From Leucobacter triazinivorans (GTDB lineage Bacteria; Actinomycetota; Actinomycetes; Actinomycetales; Microbacteriaceae), in contig NZ_CP035806.1 in NCBI RefSeq assembly GCF_004208635.1, positions 2,170,001-2,234,000 on the forward strand: DNA of 64,000 nt, written 5' to 3'. Position 1 is the stretch's first letter, and every line of letters begins with the position of its first letter. The notes under the pieces are model-generated. The model was not told the origin of the DNA and did no database searches. It saw nothing but the letters and a program-made list of their open reading frames with translations. Below, piece by piece: positions 53,428-63,400 of the stretch. The position numbers were made by a program, and so were the translations under genes.

Positions 53428-54672
53428 ATGACTCAGCAGGATGATTCCTTCCTCGCAGACTGGGCCGTGCACTCCCGCTTCGGCGCGGTCGAGGGCACGA
53501 ACGGCGTCGAGCGGCAGGCCGCGAGCGAGGCGGACGGCCAGCAGCGCAAGTGGTTCGCGCGGTTGCTCGAGTCGCACGGCTTCACGGTGCAGCGCGACGC
53601 GATCGGCAACCAGTTCGGGCTGCTCGAGCTGGTGCCGGGCGCGCCCTACGTGCTCACCGGATCGCACATGGACTCGCAGCCGACCGCGGGCCGCTTCGAC
53701 GGCGCCTACGGGGTCATGGCGTCGGCGCACGCCTGCTTCCGCGTGGCCGACGAGCTGCGGGCCTGCGGTGAACGGCCCCGCTTCAACCTCGCGGTGGTGA
53801 ACTGGTTCAACGAGGAGGGGTCGCGCTTCAAGCCCTCCATGATGGGCAGCTCGGTGTTCACGGGCAAGATGCCGCTCACGGACGCGCTCGCGACGCGGGA
53901 TCCCCACGGCGTCTCCGTGCGGGACGCGCTCGATGCGATCGACGAGCGCGGCGGATACGAGGGGCCCGAGGTCGCCTCGTACGCCGAGATCCACGTGCAG
54001 CAGGGCCGCAGCATGGAGCAGGAGGGCGTGACGATCGGCCTCGTGAACGCCACCTGGGGCGCGCACAAGTTCGAGTTCAGGATCACGGGCGAGCAGGCGC
54101 ACAGCGGCTCGACGCTCATGGAGGACCGGCAGGACGCGCTGCTCGGCGCCGCCCGCCTCATCGTGGCCGCGCGCGAGCTGGTCGACGAGTTCGAGCCCGG
54201 CATCCTGCACACCGCATGCGGCGAGATCAACGTCTACCCGAACTCGCCCGTGGTGGTGGCGAGCGAGGTGCAGCTGCTGTTCGACCTGCGCTCGCCAAGC
54301 AGCGAGGCGCTCGACGCGGCCTACGCCCGGGTCATGGAGACCGTCGAGCGGGTGCGGCGCGAGGATCGCGTGGGGATCGAGGTCGTGGCCGAGCACAGCT
54401 GGGGCCAGAATCCCTATCCCGAGGACGGCGTCGAGCTCGCGCGCGAGGTGGCCGAGGAGCTCGGCCTGACGCACGACCGGGTGATGACGGTCGCCGGGCA
54501 CGACTCGACCAACATGAAGGACCGGGCACCCACGGTGATGCTGTTCGTGCCGAGCGTCGACGGCGTCTCGCACAACCTCAAGGAGTTCACGCGCGACGAG
54601 GATCTGCTCGCCGGCGTCGACCACCTCACGGGTGTCGTGCGGCGCCTGGCGCAGGGGGCGCTCGTCGACTGA
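53428..54672 (+). CDS. M20-family Zn hydrolase, allantoate/N-carbamoyl amidohydrolase-like
   Basis: 414 residues, AllC/HyuC group. The characteristic runs are GSHMDSQPTAGRFDGAYGVM (His, Asp), VNWFNEEGSRF (Glu pair), EIHVQQGRSMEQ and AGHDSTNMKDRAPTVMLFVP (late His region). Enzymes of this group hydrolyse N-carbamoyl amino acids, allantoate or ureidoglycolate. With an amidohydrolase just upstream, a two-step ring opening and decarbamoylation is suggested. GAAAGG precedes ATG 53428. Confidence 0.9.
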   Translation: MTQQDDSFLADWAVHSRFGAVEGTNGVERQAASEADGQQRKWFARLLESHGFTVQRDAIGNQFGLLELVPGAPYVLTGSHMDSQPTAGRFDGAYGVMASAHACFRVADELRACGERPRFNLAVVNWFNEEGSRFKPSMMGSSVFTGKMPLTDALATRDPHGVSVRDALDAIDERGGYEGPEVASYAEIHVQQGRSMEQEGVTIGLVNATWGAHKFEFRITGEQAHSGSTLMEDRQDALLGAARLIVAARELVDEFEPGILHTACGEINVYPNSPVVVASEVQLLFDLRSPSSEALDAAYARVMETVERVRREDRVGIEVVAEHSWGQNPYPEDGVELAREVAEELGLTHDRVMTVAGHDSTNMKDRAPTVMLFVPSVDGVSHNLKEFTRDEDLLAGVDHLTGVVRRLAQGALVD

Positions 54673-54680
54673 GCCGACCC

Positions 54681-54806
54681 GCCGGTCCGGCGAGGAGCGC
54701 AGCGACGAGTCGACACCGATGGCCTGCGGTTTCGACTCAGCGCTCCGCGCTTCGCTGAACCGGCGGCCCCCGTCATCCTGCGTGAGCGGAGCGAGTCGCA
54801 GGATCC
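54681..54806. repeat. Dispersed repeats family B then family A
   Basis: 54681-54770 is an imperfect inverted repeat with GGAGCGCAGCGACGAGTCGA and TTCGACTCAGCGCTCCGCGC arms. 54772-54806 is a family A palindrome (GTCATCCTGCG ... GTCGCAGGATCC), part of which is translated as the end of the gene on the minus strand. Confidence 0.8.
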
Positions 54807-56095
54807 ATCGGCTCTTCCCAGCCGAAGACCAGCGCCGGGTGCGTGAGGCGCCACCAGAGGTCGGGCTCGACGATCGCCTCGGTGGTGACGACGGGGATCT
54901 CCTCGGCGCCGACCGGCGTCTCTACGCGCACGGTTCCCGCCGCCTGCCCGGCCGCTCCCTCGTCCGGCGGTTCGAGCTCGGCGATCCTCGTCGCGGCCTC
55001 TCCCGGCACGAGTACGGCGCTCGCCGCCGCGGTCGTCACGAGGGGTATTCGCGCGTCGTCGACGGTGACCGCGGCGCCGATCTCCTCGCCCTCCGCGACG
55101 AGGTCGACGGCCTGCGGAGCCGAGTCGAGCGCGTCGAGGGCGGCGAGGCTGGAGGACACCCGATCCTCCGGGCTCGGGCGTCCGAGCACCACCGACAGCT
55201 GCACGAGATCCCGGCCCGAGGCGCCGCTCGCCCGGGCGGCGGCCAGGTTGTAGCCGGCGACACTCGTGTACCCGGTCTTGGCGCCGAGTACCCCGGGCGT
55301 CACGCCGAAGAGCGGATTGGTGCTCTCGACGAGGCCGATGCCCCACGGCAGTTCCGCGCTGGAGAGACGGGTGATCTCCGCGATCGCCGGCTGCCGGAGC
55401 GCGAGGCGCGCGATGCGCAGCACGTCCGAGGCGGTCGCGGCATTGCGCTCGTCCATGCCCGTAGGCTCGACGAGCTCCAGCGAATCGAGTCCGTGGCGCG
55501 CTTTCCAGTCGTCGACCGCGGCGATGAACCCGTCGTTGTCGCCGAAGATCGAGTAGGCGTAGGCCGCGGCGAAGTCGTTGGCGGAGGGCACGAGGGCGAG
55601 CGTCAGCATCTGGCGGGTGGTGACCTCCGTGCCGATGGGGATCGGGAACGCGACGCCCTGCCGCGCGACGTACTCCTCCTGGAGTGCGCGATCCGCCGCG
55701 GTCCACACGTGCACCGGGCCTTCCTCGCCGGCCTCCAACGGCTGCTGCTCGAGCCCCACGAGCACCGTCACGAGCTTCGAGATGCTCGCGATGGGGAGAG
55801 CCGCGTCGCTGTTGCTCCACACCTCGTCGTCGTGCAACCAGCCGACTGCCGTGGGCAGTGCCTCGGCGGCGACCGCGGCCTGTGCCGCGGCGGGGTCGGC
55901 CTCGAAGGTGCGCTGCGGCTCTGCCTCTGCCTCTGCCTCCGCCTCGATGATCGGCGCGGGGAGCGGCGTCAGCGCGGCAGCCGCGGTGTAGCCGCCGGCG
56001 AGGAGGAGCGCGAGCACGGTCAGCGTCGCGGTGAGCCGACGGATCCGGCGCCGCGACATGCGGCGCCGCGGATGCGGGTCGGCCGGGCTGCTCAC
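54773..56095 (-). CDS. D-alanyl-D-alanine carboxypeptidase (S11 penicillin-binding protein)
   Basis: 440 residues. A basic N-terminus (MSRRRIRRL) precedes a membrane/signal helix; the serine-peptidase triad is SISK, SAN and KTG (in LGAKTGYTS), so the active site is intact. It trims the fifth residue of peptidoglycan stem peptides outside the membrane. The C-terminal residues MDPATRSAHAG and the TGA are encoded by a family A palindrome (54772-54806), so the original end of the protein was probably different. GTG 56095 is used; an internal ATG near 56059 is possible. Confidence 0.88.
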   Translation of the reverse strand: MSSPADPHPRRRMSRRRIRRLTATLTVLALLLAGGYTAAAALTPLPAPIIEAEAEAEAEPQRTFEADPAAAQAAVAAEALPTAVGWLHDDEVWSNSDAALPIASISKLVTVLVGLEQQPLEAGEEGPVHVWTAADRALQEEYVARQGVAFPIPIGTEVTTRQMLTLALVPSANDFAAAYAYSIFGDNDGFIAAVDDWKARHGLDSLELVEPTGMDERNAATASDVLRIARLALRQPAIAEITRLSSAELPWGIGLVESTNPLFGVTPGVLGAKTGYTSVAGYNLAAARASGASGRDLVQLSVVLGRPSPEDRVSSSLAALDALDSAPQAVDLVAEGEEIGAAVTVDDARIPLVTTAAASAVLVPGEAATRIAELEPPDEGAAGQAAGTVRVETPVGAEEIPVVTTEAIVEPDLWWRLTHPALVFGWEEPMDPATRSAHAG

Positions 56096-56290
56096 GGATC
56101 CAGCCTAGTCGCTGCCGGTGCCCGCCCTGCGGTGCGTTCCCAGTGGCAGACGTGCACAGTGCCGCGTGGGCCGTCAGTGCCGGATCGACCCGGTCCGGGC
56201 CGTTCGCGTGAGGCATGATGGCACTGACGGGCGGCGGAGCCGAGGGCCGTTCCCGCCCCGCCGCACCCACAGCTCCCGAGGAGGCCGCAC

Positions 56291-57463
56291 ATGACCGCAC
56301 TGATCGCGGGCTACGCCCGCACCCCGTTCACCCGCTTCACCGGTCGGCTCGCCGCGCAGCCCGCGACGGCGCTCGGCGCGCACGCGATCGCCGCGGCGCT
56401 GCAGCGCGCCGGCGTGGCGCCGGAGCAGGTCGACGCAGTGGTCGCCGGCCAGGTGCTGCAGGCGGGCGCGGGGCAGAATCCCGCGCGGCAGGCGGCGGTG
56501 GGCGCGGGGATCCCGCTCACCGTGCCCGCGATGACGCTCAACGCGGTGTGCCTCTCGGGCGCCGAGGCCGTGTCGCAGGCGGCCCGACTCATCGCCGCCG
56601 GCGAGGCCGACGTGGTGGTCGCCGTGGGGCAGGAGTCGATGTCGCTGGCGCCGCACGTGCTCCCGCTGCGCGCCGGCACCAAGTACGGGCCGGCGCAGCT
56701 CGTCGACACGGTCGACCACGACGGGCTCTCGGACGCCTTCGACCGAGCCGCGATGGGCGCGCTCACCGAGGCGGGCAACGCGCCGCTCGGCCTGAGCCGG
56801 GAGGAGCAGGACGCCTTCGCCGCGCAGTCGCACGCGCGAGCAGCGGCCTCGGCCGAGTTCTTCGCGGGCGAGATCGCCCCGTTCACGGTGGCCTCGCGCC
56901 GCGGCGACACGGTGGTCGACGCCGACGACGGGATCCGCCCCGAGACGACCGCCGAGACGCTCGCGGGTCTGCGCCCGGCATTCGCGAAGGACGGCACGAT
57001 CACCGCGGGCAACGCCTCGCAGATCACCGACGGCGCCGCGGCGCTCGTGCTCGTGAGCGGGTCGGCAGCCCAGCGCCTCGGGCTCGAGCCCATCGCCCGG
57101 GTCGAGGCGACGGCCCTCGTCGCCGGACCCGACACGCACCTGCACTCTCAGCCCGCCCGCGCCATCGCCGCGGCTCTCGCGAAGATGTCGAATGCCTCCG
57201 CGTCCGATCTCGCGGCCGTCGAGATCAACGAGGCCTTCGCCGCGGTCGGCGTGCAGTCGACCCGCGAGCTCGGCCTCGATCCCGCGATCGTCAATCCCCA
57301 CGGCGGGGCGATCGCGCTCGGCCACCCCATCGGCGCCTCCGGGGCGCGCATCGTGGGCACGCTGGCGCGGCAGCTCGCCGAACTCGGCGAGGGATCGCTC
57401 GGCGCCGTCGGCATCTGCGGTGGCGGCGGACAGGGCAGCGCCCTGGTGCTGCGGGCACTGTAG
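56291..57463 (+). CDS. Acetyl-CoA acetyltransferase (thiolase)
   Basis: 390 residues. Active-site Cys in NAVCLSGAEA, the EINEAFA motif, His in GGAIALGHPIGASGAR, and the second Cys in GICGGGGQG are all present. It condenses or cleaves acetyl-CoA units (acetoacetyl-CoA or beta-oxidation); no neighbouring fat-metabolism gene narrows this. ATG 56291 is the first start after a purine-rich stretch. The glucokinase gene follows after 32 bases with its own promoter. Confidence 0.93.
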   Translation: MTALIAGYARTPFTRFTGRLAAQPATALGAHAIAAALQRAGVAPEQVDAVVAGQVLQAGAGQNPARQAAVGAGIPLTVPAMTLNAVCLSGAEAVSQAARLIAAGEADVVVAVGQESMSLAPHVLPLRAGTKYGPAQLVDTVDHDGLSDAFDRAAMGALTEAGNAPLGLSREEQDAFAAQSHARAAASAEFFAGEIAPFTVASRRGDTVVDADDGIRPETTAETLAGLRPAFAKDGTITAGNASQITDGAAALVLVSGSAAQRLGLEPIARVEATALVAGPDTHLHSQPARAIAAALAKMSNASASDLAAVEINEAFAAVGVQSTRELGLDPAIVNPHGGAIALGHPIGASGARIVGTLARQLAELGEGSLGAVGICGGGGQGSALVLRAL

Positions 57464-57481
57464 TCGAGGCTGCGGGGTCGC

Positions 57482-57487
57482 TACACT
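57482..57487 (+). promoter_or_regulatory. Putative -10 of a leaderless promoter (glucokinase)
   Basis: TACACT, eight bases, ATG 57496; there is no ribosome site. Confidence 0.5.
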
Positions 57488-57495
57488 CGTCTGCT

Positions 57496-58278
57496 ATGGA
57501 GCAGCAGCGAGCCGCGATCGGGATCGACGTCGGCGGCACCGGCATCAAGGGTGCGGCGATCGACCCGGCCACGGGTGAGAAGCTCACCTCCCGGCACAAG
57601 GTGCTCACCCCCGCGGGCGGGCATCCCGACGGGATCGCCCGCGAGGTGGGCGCCATGGTCGCCGCGATCCGCGAAGAGCTCGCGGGGCTCGGCTGCGACG
57701 CCGTGGATCGGGCCCCCGTCGGCGTGACGCTGCCCGGGGTGATCCGCGACGGCGTGATGCGCAGCGCGGCCAACGTCGATCCGAGCTGGATCGGCACCGA
57801 CGCCCGGGCGCTGCTGTCGGCCGCCGTGGGTGCTCCGTGCACGGTGGTGAACGACGCGGACGCCGCCGGGATCGCCGAGACGGCGTTCGGCGAGGTGCGC
57901 GGGCTGCCCGGGGTGACGCTGGTGCTCACCTTCGGCACCGGGATCGGCTCGGCGCTCATCAGCGATGGCGCGCTCGTGCCCAACTTCGAGCTGGGCCACC
58001 TGGAGCTCGACGGGCACGTCCCCGTCGAGCGCCACGCCTCGGCGAAGGTGATCGAGCGCGAGGGCATCTCGCTCGCGGAGTGGGCGGATCGCGCGGCGCG
58101 CTATCTGCGTCACCTCGAGCAGGTGCTGAATCCCGATCGCTTCGTGCTGGGCGGCAGCATCAGCAAGGCCTCGGATCAGTACCTGCCGTTCCCGGGCGTC
58201 ACCGCCCCCGTGGCCCCCGCGAGCTTCCGCAACAACGCGGGGATCATCGGTGCTGCTCGTCTCGCCGCGCAGGCGTAG
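57496..58278 (+). CDS. ppgK: Polyphosphate glucokinase-like ROK-family kinase
   Basis: 260 residues. GIDVGGTGIKGAAID is the ATP/polyphosphate loop, VVNDADAAGIAE contains the catalytic Asp, and LTFGTGIGSALISDG with NFELGHLELDG match actinobacterial PPGK, which phosphorylates glucose using polyphosphate or ATP. The usual ROK zinc cysteines are absent, as in PPGK. Probably leaderless. Confidence 0.9.
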   Translation: MEQQRAAIGIDVGGTGIKGAAIDPATGEKLTSRHKVLTPAGGHPDGIAREVGAMVAAIREELAGLGCDAVDRAPVGVTLPGVIRDGVMRSAANVDPSWIGTDARALLSAAVGAPCTVVNDADAAGIAETAFGEVRGLPGVTLVLTFGTGIGSALISDGALVPNFELGHLELDGHVPVERHASAKVIEREGISLAEWADRAARYLRHLEQVLNPDRFVLGGSISKASDQYLPFPGVTAPVAPASFRNNAGIIGAARLAAQA

Positions 58279-58413
58279 GCCGCCGTCGAGCGGCCCCGTC
58301 GTGCGACGACGAGAGTGGAGGAGAGGCCCCAGGATCCGCCCGACGGGCCGGCCCGCCGGCCCGGTCGAGCGCGCCGAGGGGCGGCGACGGGTCTGCGACG
58401 AGGGCGGACGCGG

Positions 58414-59445
58414 ATGAGCGGAGCCGCGGTGCGCAGCCTCTTCGCGCTGCCGCCGAGCCCCGCTCCGCGGCGTTGGGTCGCGACCCGCGCAGCGCTCTCC
58501 ATCGGCGTTCCCTCCGGCCTCCTCGCACTGCTCGGGCACGAGGAGATCGGCCTGCAGGCCGCGGCGGGCGCGTTCGTCGCGCTGTTCTTCGCCGGAGCCG
58601 GAGCGGCCGAACGTGCGAAGGCGCTTCCGTTTGTCGCTGCGGCGCTCGTCGCCTGCGCGGCCCTCGGGGCGGCCCTCGCACCGTGGCCCTGGCTGCTGGC
58701 GGCAGGGCTCGTCGGGGTGGCGGTGTGCGCGAGCGCGTTCGCCTTCGCGTTCAGAGTGGGGCCGCCCGGCCCCGTCTTCTTCGTGCTGAGCTACGGCCTG
58801 GCGGCGAACATCACGGCGGTGGTCGACGGCGCGCGTCTCGCCGAGCCCGGCGCGTTCCTCGCCGCGATGACCTGCGGCTCGCTCTTCTCCTATCTGGTCG
58901 CGCTGACGCCTCTGCTGCGCCGAGCCGAGCGCGCGCGCCCGGTGCGCCCGTTGCGCGCGCTGCTGCCGGGGCCGTGGCTCGGTGCCGGGGAGCGCGAGCT
59001 GCTGCTCCGCATCGCCATCGTCGCGGTGATCGGCACGCTCTCGACCGTGGCGATGCTCGATCCCCACCGCGCCTACTGGACGGTCTCGGCCGGCATCGCG
59101 GTGATCGGCCTCACCCCCTCGCGCGGCTTCGCGGTCGGGCGCGGCCTCCACCGCACCGTGGGCACGCTGCTGGGAGCGGCGCTCGCGGTCGCGCTGGCCC
59201 CGCTGAGCGCGATCCCGCTGCTGCTCGTCGCCCTGCTCATGCTGCTGCAGTTCGGGATCGAGCTCATCGTCGTGCGCAACTACGCGCTCGCGTTGATCTG
59301 CATCACGCCGCTCGTGCTGCTCATGACCGCGGCGGCCACCGGCACCCCGGATGTGTCGCACGCCGCCGGGGAGCGAGTGGTCGACACGGCGCTCGGATCG
59401 GGCCTCGCGGTGCTCACCGGCCTGATCCACCGGCGCGGCGCCTGA
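58414..59445 (+). CDS. FUSC-family membrane protein
   Basis: 343 residues in two halves of four to five helices, the second starting ELLLRIAIVAVIGTLSTVAM and containing HRAYWTVSAGIAVIGL with GRGLHRTVGTLLGAALAVAL, the FUSC core motif of aromatic-acid exporter-like proteins. It may export small organic acids. ATG 58414 has GAGGGCGG a few bases upstream and gives the usual N-terminus; a longer frame from 58315 is low-complexity. Confidence 0.8.
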   Translation: MSGAAVRSLFALPPSPAPRRWVATRAALSIGVPSGLLALLGHEEIGLQAAAGAFVALFFAGAGAAERAKALPFVAAALVACAALGAALAPWPWLLAAGLVGVAVCASAFAFAFRVGPPGPVFFVLSYGLAANITAVVDGARLAEPGAFLAAMTCGSLFSYLVALTPLLRRAERARPVRPLRALLPGPWLGAGERELLLRIAIVAVIGTLSTVAMLDPHRAYWTVSAGIAVIGLTPSRGFAVGRGLHRTVGTLLGAALAVALAPLSAIPLLLVALLMLLQFGIELIVVRNYALALICITPLVLLMTAAATGTPDVSHAAGERVVDTALGSGLAVLTGLIHRRGA

Positions 59446-59551
59446 CGCCGGGCGGATTCCGGTCCGCGGCTCCGCCCGGCCCGCGGCTCCGCCCGATCCT
59501 CGCCTCCGCTCGCCTCGGCCCGGCTCCGCCCGATCCGGGGCCCGCGGCCCC

Positions 59552-60322
59552 TCAGTCCAGGCAGCGCACCCGCACCGAGAGGCAGGTGGGGCAGCCCTCG
59601 AGCTTCTCGAACTCCGAGATGGCCACCTCGGCGACGGTGTAGCCGAGATCCCGCAGCATCTCGGCCGTGCGCGGGGCCGAGGCCGAGATGAGCAGCTCCG
59701 AGTCGCTGAGGCACACGACCGCGGTGCCGTGCGGTTCGGGCACGGGCAGGAAGCGGTCGAAGAGCGCGGGGGTGTCGACGTAGTCGGGGTAGCCGATCAC
59801 GGTGCCGTCGGGCAGCGCGGTCACCGCGGTCTTGAGGTGCAGCACCTTCGTGACCGGCACCGCCACGACGCGGCCTCCGAGCGGGGCGAGGATGCGGCGC
59901 AGCTGCGCGATGCCCTCGGCGTTGGTGCGTCCGCCGCGGCCCACATAGACGGTGTCGCCGACCTTCAGCACGTCGCCGCCGTCGAGCGTGCCGGGTTCGC
60001 GGATCTCGGCGATCGGGCAGCCGAGCTGCGCGAGTGCGCGGCGCGTTCCCTCGGTCTCGGGCTTGCGGCTGTCGGCGCCCGGCCGGCTGATCACCGCCAC
60101 GTTGCGGAACATCACGACCGTGTCCTCGACGAACACCGAGTCGGGGCAGTCGTCCGCGGGGTCGACCTCGATCGTCTCCCAGCCGTGCAGCTGCAGGGCC
60201 GAGACGTATCCGCGCCACTGCTCGCGGGCTCGCTCGAGGTCGACGGAGACCTTCTCGATGTGGTCGACGATGCCGTCGTCGAGCAATGAGCTGGGCTGGC
60301 GCACGAGGGCGATTCGGGACAT
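59552..60322 (-). CDS. ddaH: Dimethylargininase / arginine deiminase-fold hydrolase
   Basis: 256 residues. The guanidino-modifying-enzyme residues appear as PDSVFVEDTVV, GTLDGGDVLKVG, the catalytic His in VLHLKTAVTAL, and the nucleophile Cys in EGCPTCLSVRVRC near the end. It should hydrolyse N-methylated arginines to citrulline and (di)methylamine. ATG 60322. Divergent from the NAD-glutamate dehydrogenase gene, with 121 bases between. Confidence 0.9.
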   Translation of the reverse strand: MSRIALVRQPSSLLDDGIVDHIEKVSVDLERAREQWRGYVSALQLHGWETIEVDPADDCPDSVFVEDTVVMFRNVAVISRPGADSRKPETEGTRRALAQLGCPIAEIREPGTLDGGDVLKVGDTVYVGRGGRTNAEGIAQLRRILAPLGGRVVAVPVTKVLHLKTAVTALPDGTVIGYPDYVDTPALFDRFLPVPEPHGTAVVCLSDSELLISASAPRTAEMLRDLGYTVAEVAISEFEKLEGCPTCLSVRVRCLD

Positions 60323-60443
60323 GCCTGGGGTTCCTCTGGGTCTCCGGACGGGATCTCCCCCCAGCGTAGCGGGCACCGGGTTATGCTGGGCGTGAGTGGG
60401 CCGGCCGCGGCCCTCACGGACCTCAGGCGGGATGACGGGCTTC

Positions 60444-63400
60444 ATGAGCAGTGCAACCGGAATGAACGAGATTCGCGAGGAGATCGAGGGGCTCGATCCC
60501 GCGGTCAGACCGGGAATCGAGCGGTTGATCGGGCAGGTGGACGAGGAGGATCTCCGCGAGCGCGAACCGCGCGACGTGGTCGGAGCGGCGCAGTCGATGC
60601 GCCTGCTCGCCGAGCAGCGCGCGGAGCGGGAGACCCTGGTGTCGGTCTTCACCCCCACGCTGCGCGAGCACGGCTGGACGTCGCGTCGCACGATCGTCAA
60701 CATCTGCACCGACGACTCGCCCTTCCTGGTCGACTCCGTGGCCGCCGCCATCGCCCGGCAGGGGCTCTCGGTGCACCTCCTGATGCACCCGGTCGTCTCG
60801 GTGCGCCGCGACGAGGAGGGCGCGCTGGTCGAGGTCGACGCCCACGGCGGCGATCTCGAGTCCTGGATCCACCTCGAGGTGGACCGCGTGCCCACCGAGG
60901 AGGGCCGTGCCGAGCTCGAGGAGCGACTGCGGGTCGTGCTGGGCGACGTTCACGCCGCGGTAGACGATTGGCAGGCGATGCGCCGCGCGTGCCTCGACAT
61001 CGTCACCGATCTGCGCACGGCGGCACCGGCCACGGTCGACCGGTCGGAGATCGCCCCCGCGGTGGAGTTCTTGAGCTGGCTGGCCGAGGACAACTTCACC
61101 TTCCTCGGCTACCGGGAGCACGCGCTCGAGACCGGGGAGAACGGCGAGGAGGTGCTGCGCGCCCTGCCGCACACGGGCCTCGGCATCCTGCGCAAGTCGG
61201 CGGCGGCGATCGCCAAGCTGACGCCGGAGGCGCAGCGCACGGCTCGGGATCCGCGACTGCTCACGATCACCAAGGCCAACTCGCGGGCCACCGTGCACCG
61301 CGACGTGTACCTCGACTACATCGGGGTGCGCATCTTCGACGCGGCGGGCAACGTGACCGGCGAGCGCCGCTTCCTCGGCATGTTCACCTCGGTCGCCTAC
61401 GCCTCGTCGGTGCTGACCCTGCCGATCGCGGCGACCAAGGTGCGCGCGGTGCTCGACGCCTCGGGTTTCACCCCCAACTCGCACTCGGGCAAGGACCTGC
61501 TGCAGGTGCTCGAGCAGTATCCGCGCGACGAGCTGTTCCAGGACAGCCCGGAGCACCTGCTGGCCGTCGCCGGCGAGGTCAGCCGCCTGCGCGAGCGCCG
61601 GCGATCCCGCATCTTCCTGCGCCAGGACGAGTTCGGCCGCTTCGTGTCGGCGCTCGTGTTTCTGCCCCGGGATCGCTACAACACCACGGTGCGACTGCGC
61701 ATCGAGGCGCTGCTGCGCGAGGCCTTCGGGGCGGATCAGGTGGATCACACCACCCGCGTGGGAGACTCCCCGCTCGCGCAGCTGCACTTCGTGGTGCGCG
61801 TGCCGAAGGGCGAGACGCTGCCCGCGGTCGCCGAGGCCGAGCTGCAGCCGCGCCTGGAGGCGGCGATCCGCGGCTGGGACGAGGGGCTCGTCAACGCGCT
61901 CCACCAGAGGTTCGAGGAAGAGGAGGCGGCCGCGCTGCTGAGCCGCTACGCCGATGCCTTCCCCGAGGCCTACAAGGAGAACGTGGTGCCCGAGGACGCG
62001 GTGGGCGACATCGTGCTGCTCGAGCGTCTCGAGCGCGGTGACGAGTTCGCCGTGCACCTCTACGAGCCCGAGAAGCACGAGGGCGGCAAGAGGTACCTCA
62101 CCGTCGCTTCGCGCCACGAGTACCCGTTGACGCAGGTGCTTCCGGTGCTCACGGATCTCGGTGTCGATGTGGTCGACGAGCGCCCCTACGTCGTCACGAT
62201 CGCGGGCGACGGCACGAGGCACATCTCTGATTTCGGCCTCGTGGCCTCCGGCCCCGAGCTGTGGGACGACCCCGCGTGGGGCGCCGAACTGGAGGAGGCC
62301 TTCCACGCGGTGTGGACCGGCGCGGCCGAGAGCGACCGCCTCAACGCACTGGTGCTGCTCGGCGGCCTCGATTGGCGCCGGATCGTGATCCTGCGCGCGA
62401 TCAGCATGTATCTGCGGCAGATCGGATCGGCCTTCTCGGTGGAGTACATCGAGCAGGCGCTGATCGAGAATCCCGGCATCGCGGCGGATCTGGTGCGGCT
62501 GTTCGAGGCGCGCTTCGATCCCGCGGTCGACACCGAGGGCGGCCGCGAGGGCGGAGACCGCGAGGGCGGAGACCGCGAGACCCGCACCGCCGAGCTCGGG
62601 GCGTCGCTGCGCAGGGCGCTCGACGACGTGTCGAGCCTCGACCACGATCGCATCCTGCGCTCGATCATCGGCGTCATCGAGGCGACCTGGCGCACCAACT
62701 TCTACCAGCCGGCCGCCGATGGCGGCGCGAAGCCGTGGGTGTCGATGAAGCTCGACTGCGCGCGCGTGCCCGGCCTGCCGAAGCCGCACCCCATGGCCGA
62801 GGTCTGGGTCTACTCGCCCGAGGTCGAGGGTGTGCACCTGCGCTTCGGCAAGGTGGCCCGCGGCGGCCTGCGCTGGAGCGACCGGCGCGAGGACTTCCGC
62901 ACCGAGGTACTGGGACTCGTCAAGGCGCAGATGGTGAAGAACGCGGTGATCGTGCCGACCGGCTCGAAGGGCGGATTCGTGGCGAAGCGGCTGCCGCCGC
63001 CCACCGACCGCGCCGTCTGGCTCGAGGCGGGCAAGGCCGCCTACCGCACCTTCATCCGGGGCCTGCTCGACGTGACCGACAACCGCGACGGCGGCGAGAT
63101 CCTGCCGCCCGAGCGAGTGGTGCGCCACGACGGCGACGACCCCTACCTCGTCGTCGCGGCCGACAAGGGCACCGCCTCGTTCTCGGACATCGCGAACGCC
63201 ATCTCCGAGGAGTACGGCTTCTGGCTGGGCGACGCCTTCGCGTCGGGCGGTTCGGCCGGGTACGACCACAAGGGCATGGGCATCACGGCCCGCGGCGCCT
63301 GGGAATCGGTCAAGCGGCACTTCCGCGAGCTGGGCCACGACACCCAGACGCAGGACTTCACCGCGGTCGGCATCGGCGACATGTCGGGCGACGTGTTCGG

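Noticed and set aside
49976..53428. 1150-codon minus-strand frame opposite the ThDP and amidohydrolase genes
   Set aside because: It has no family motifs and skewed composition; the plus-strand genes have complete catalytic signatures.
60383..62041. 552-codon plus-strand frame at the start of the glutamate dehydrogenase gene
   Set aside because: It is a different frame over a strongly conserved dehydrogenase sequence and has shadow composition.
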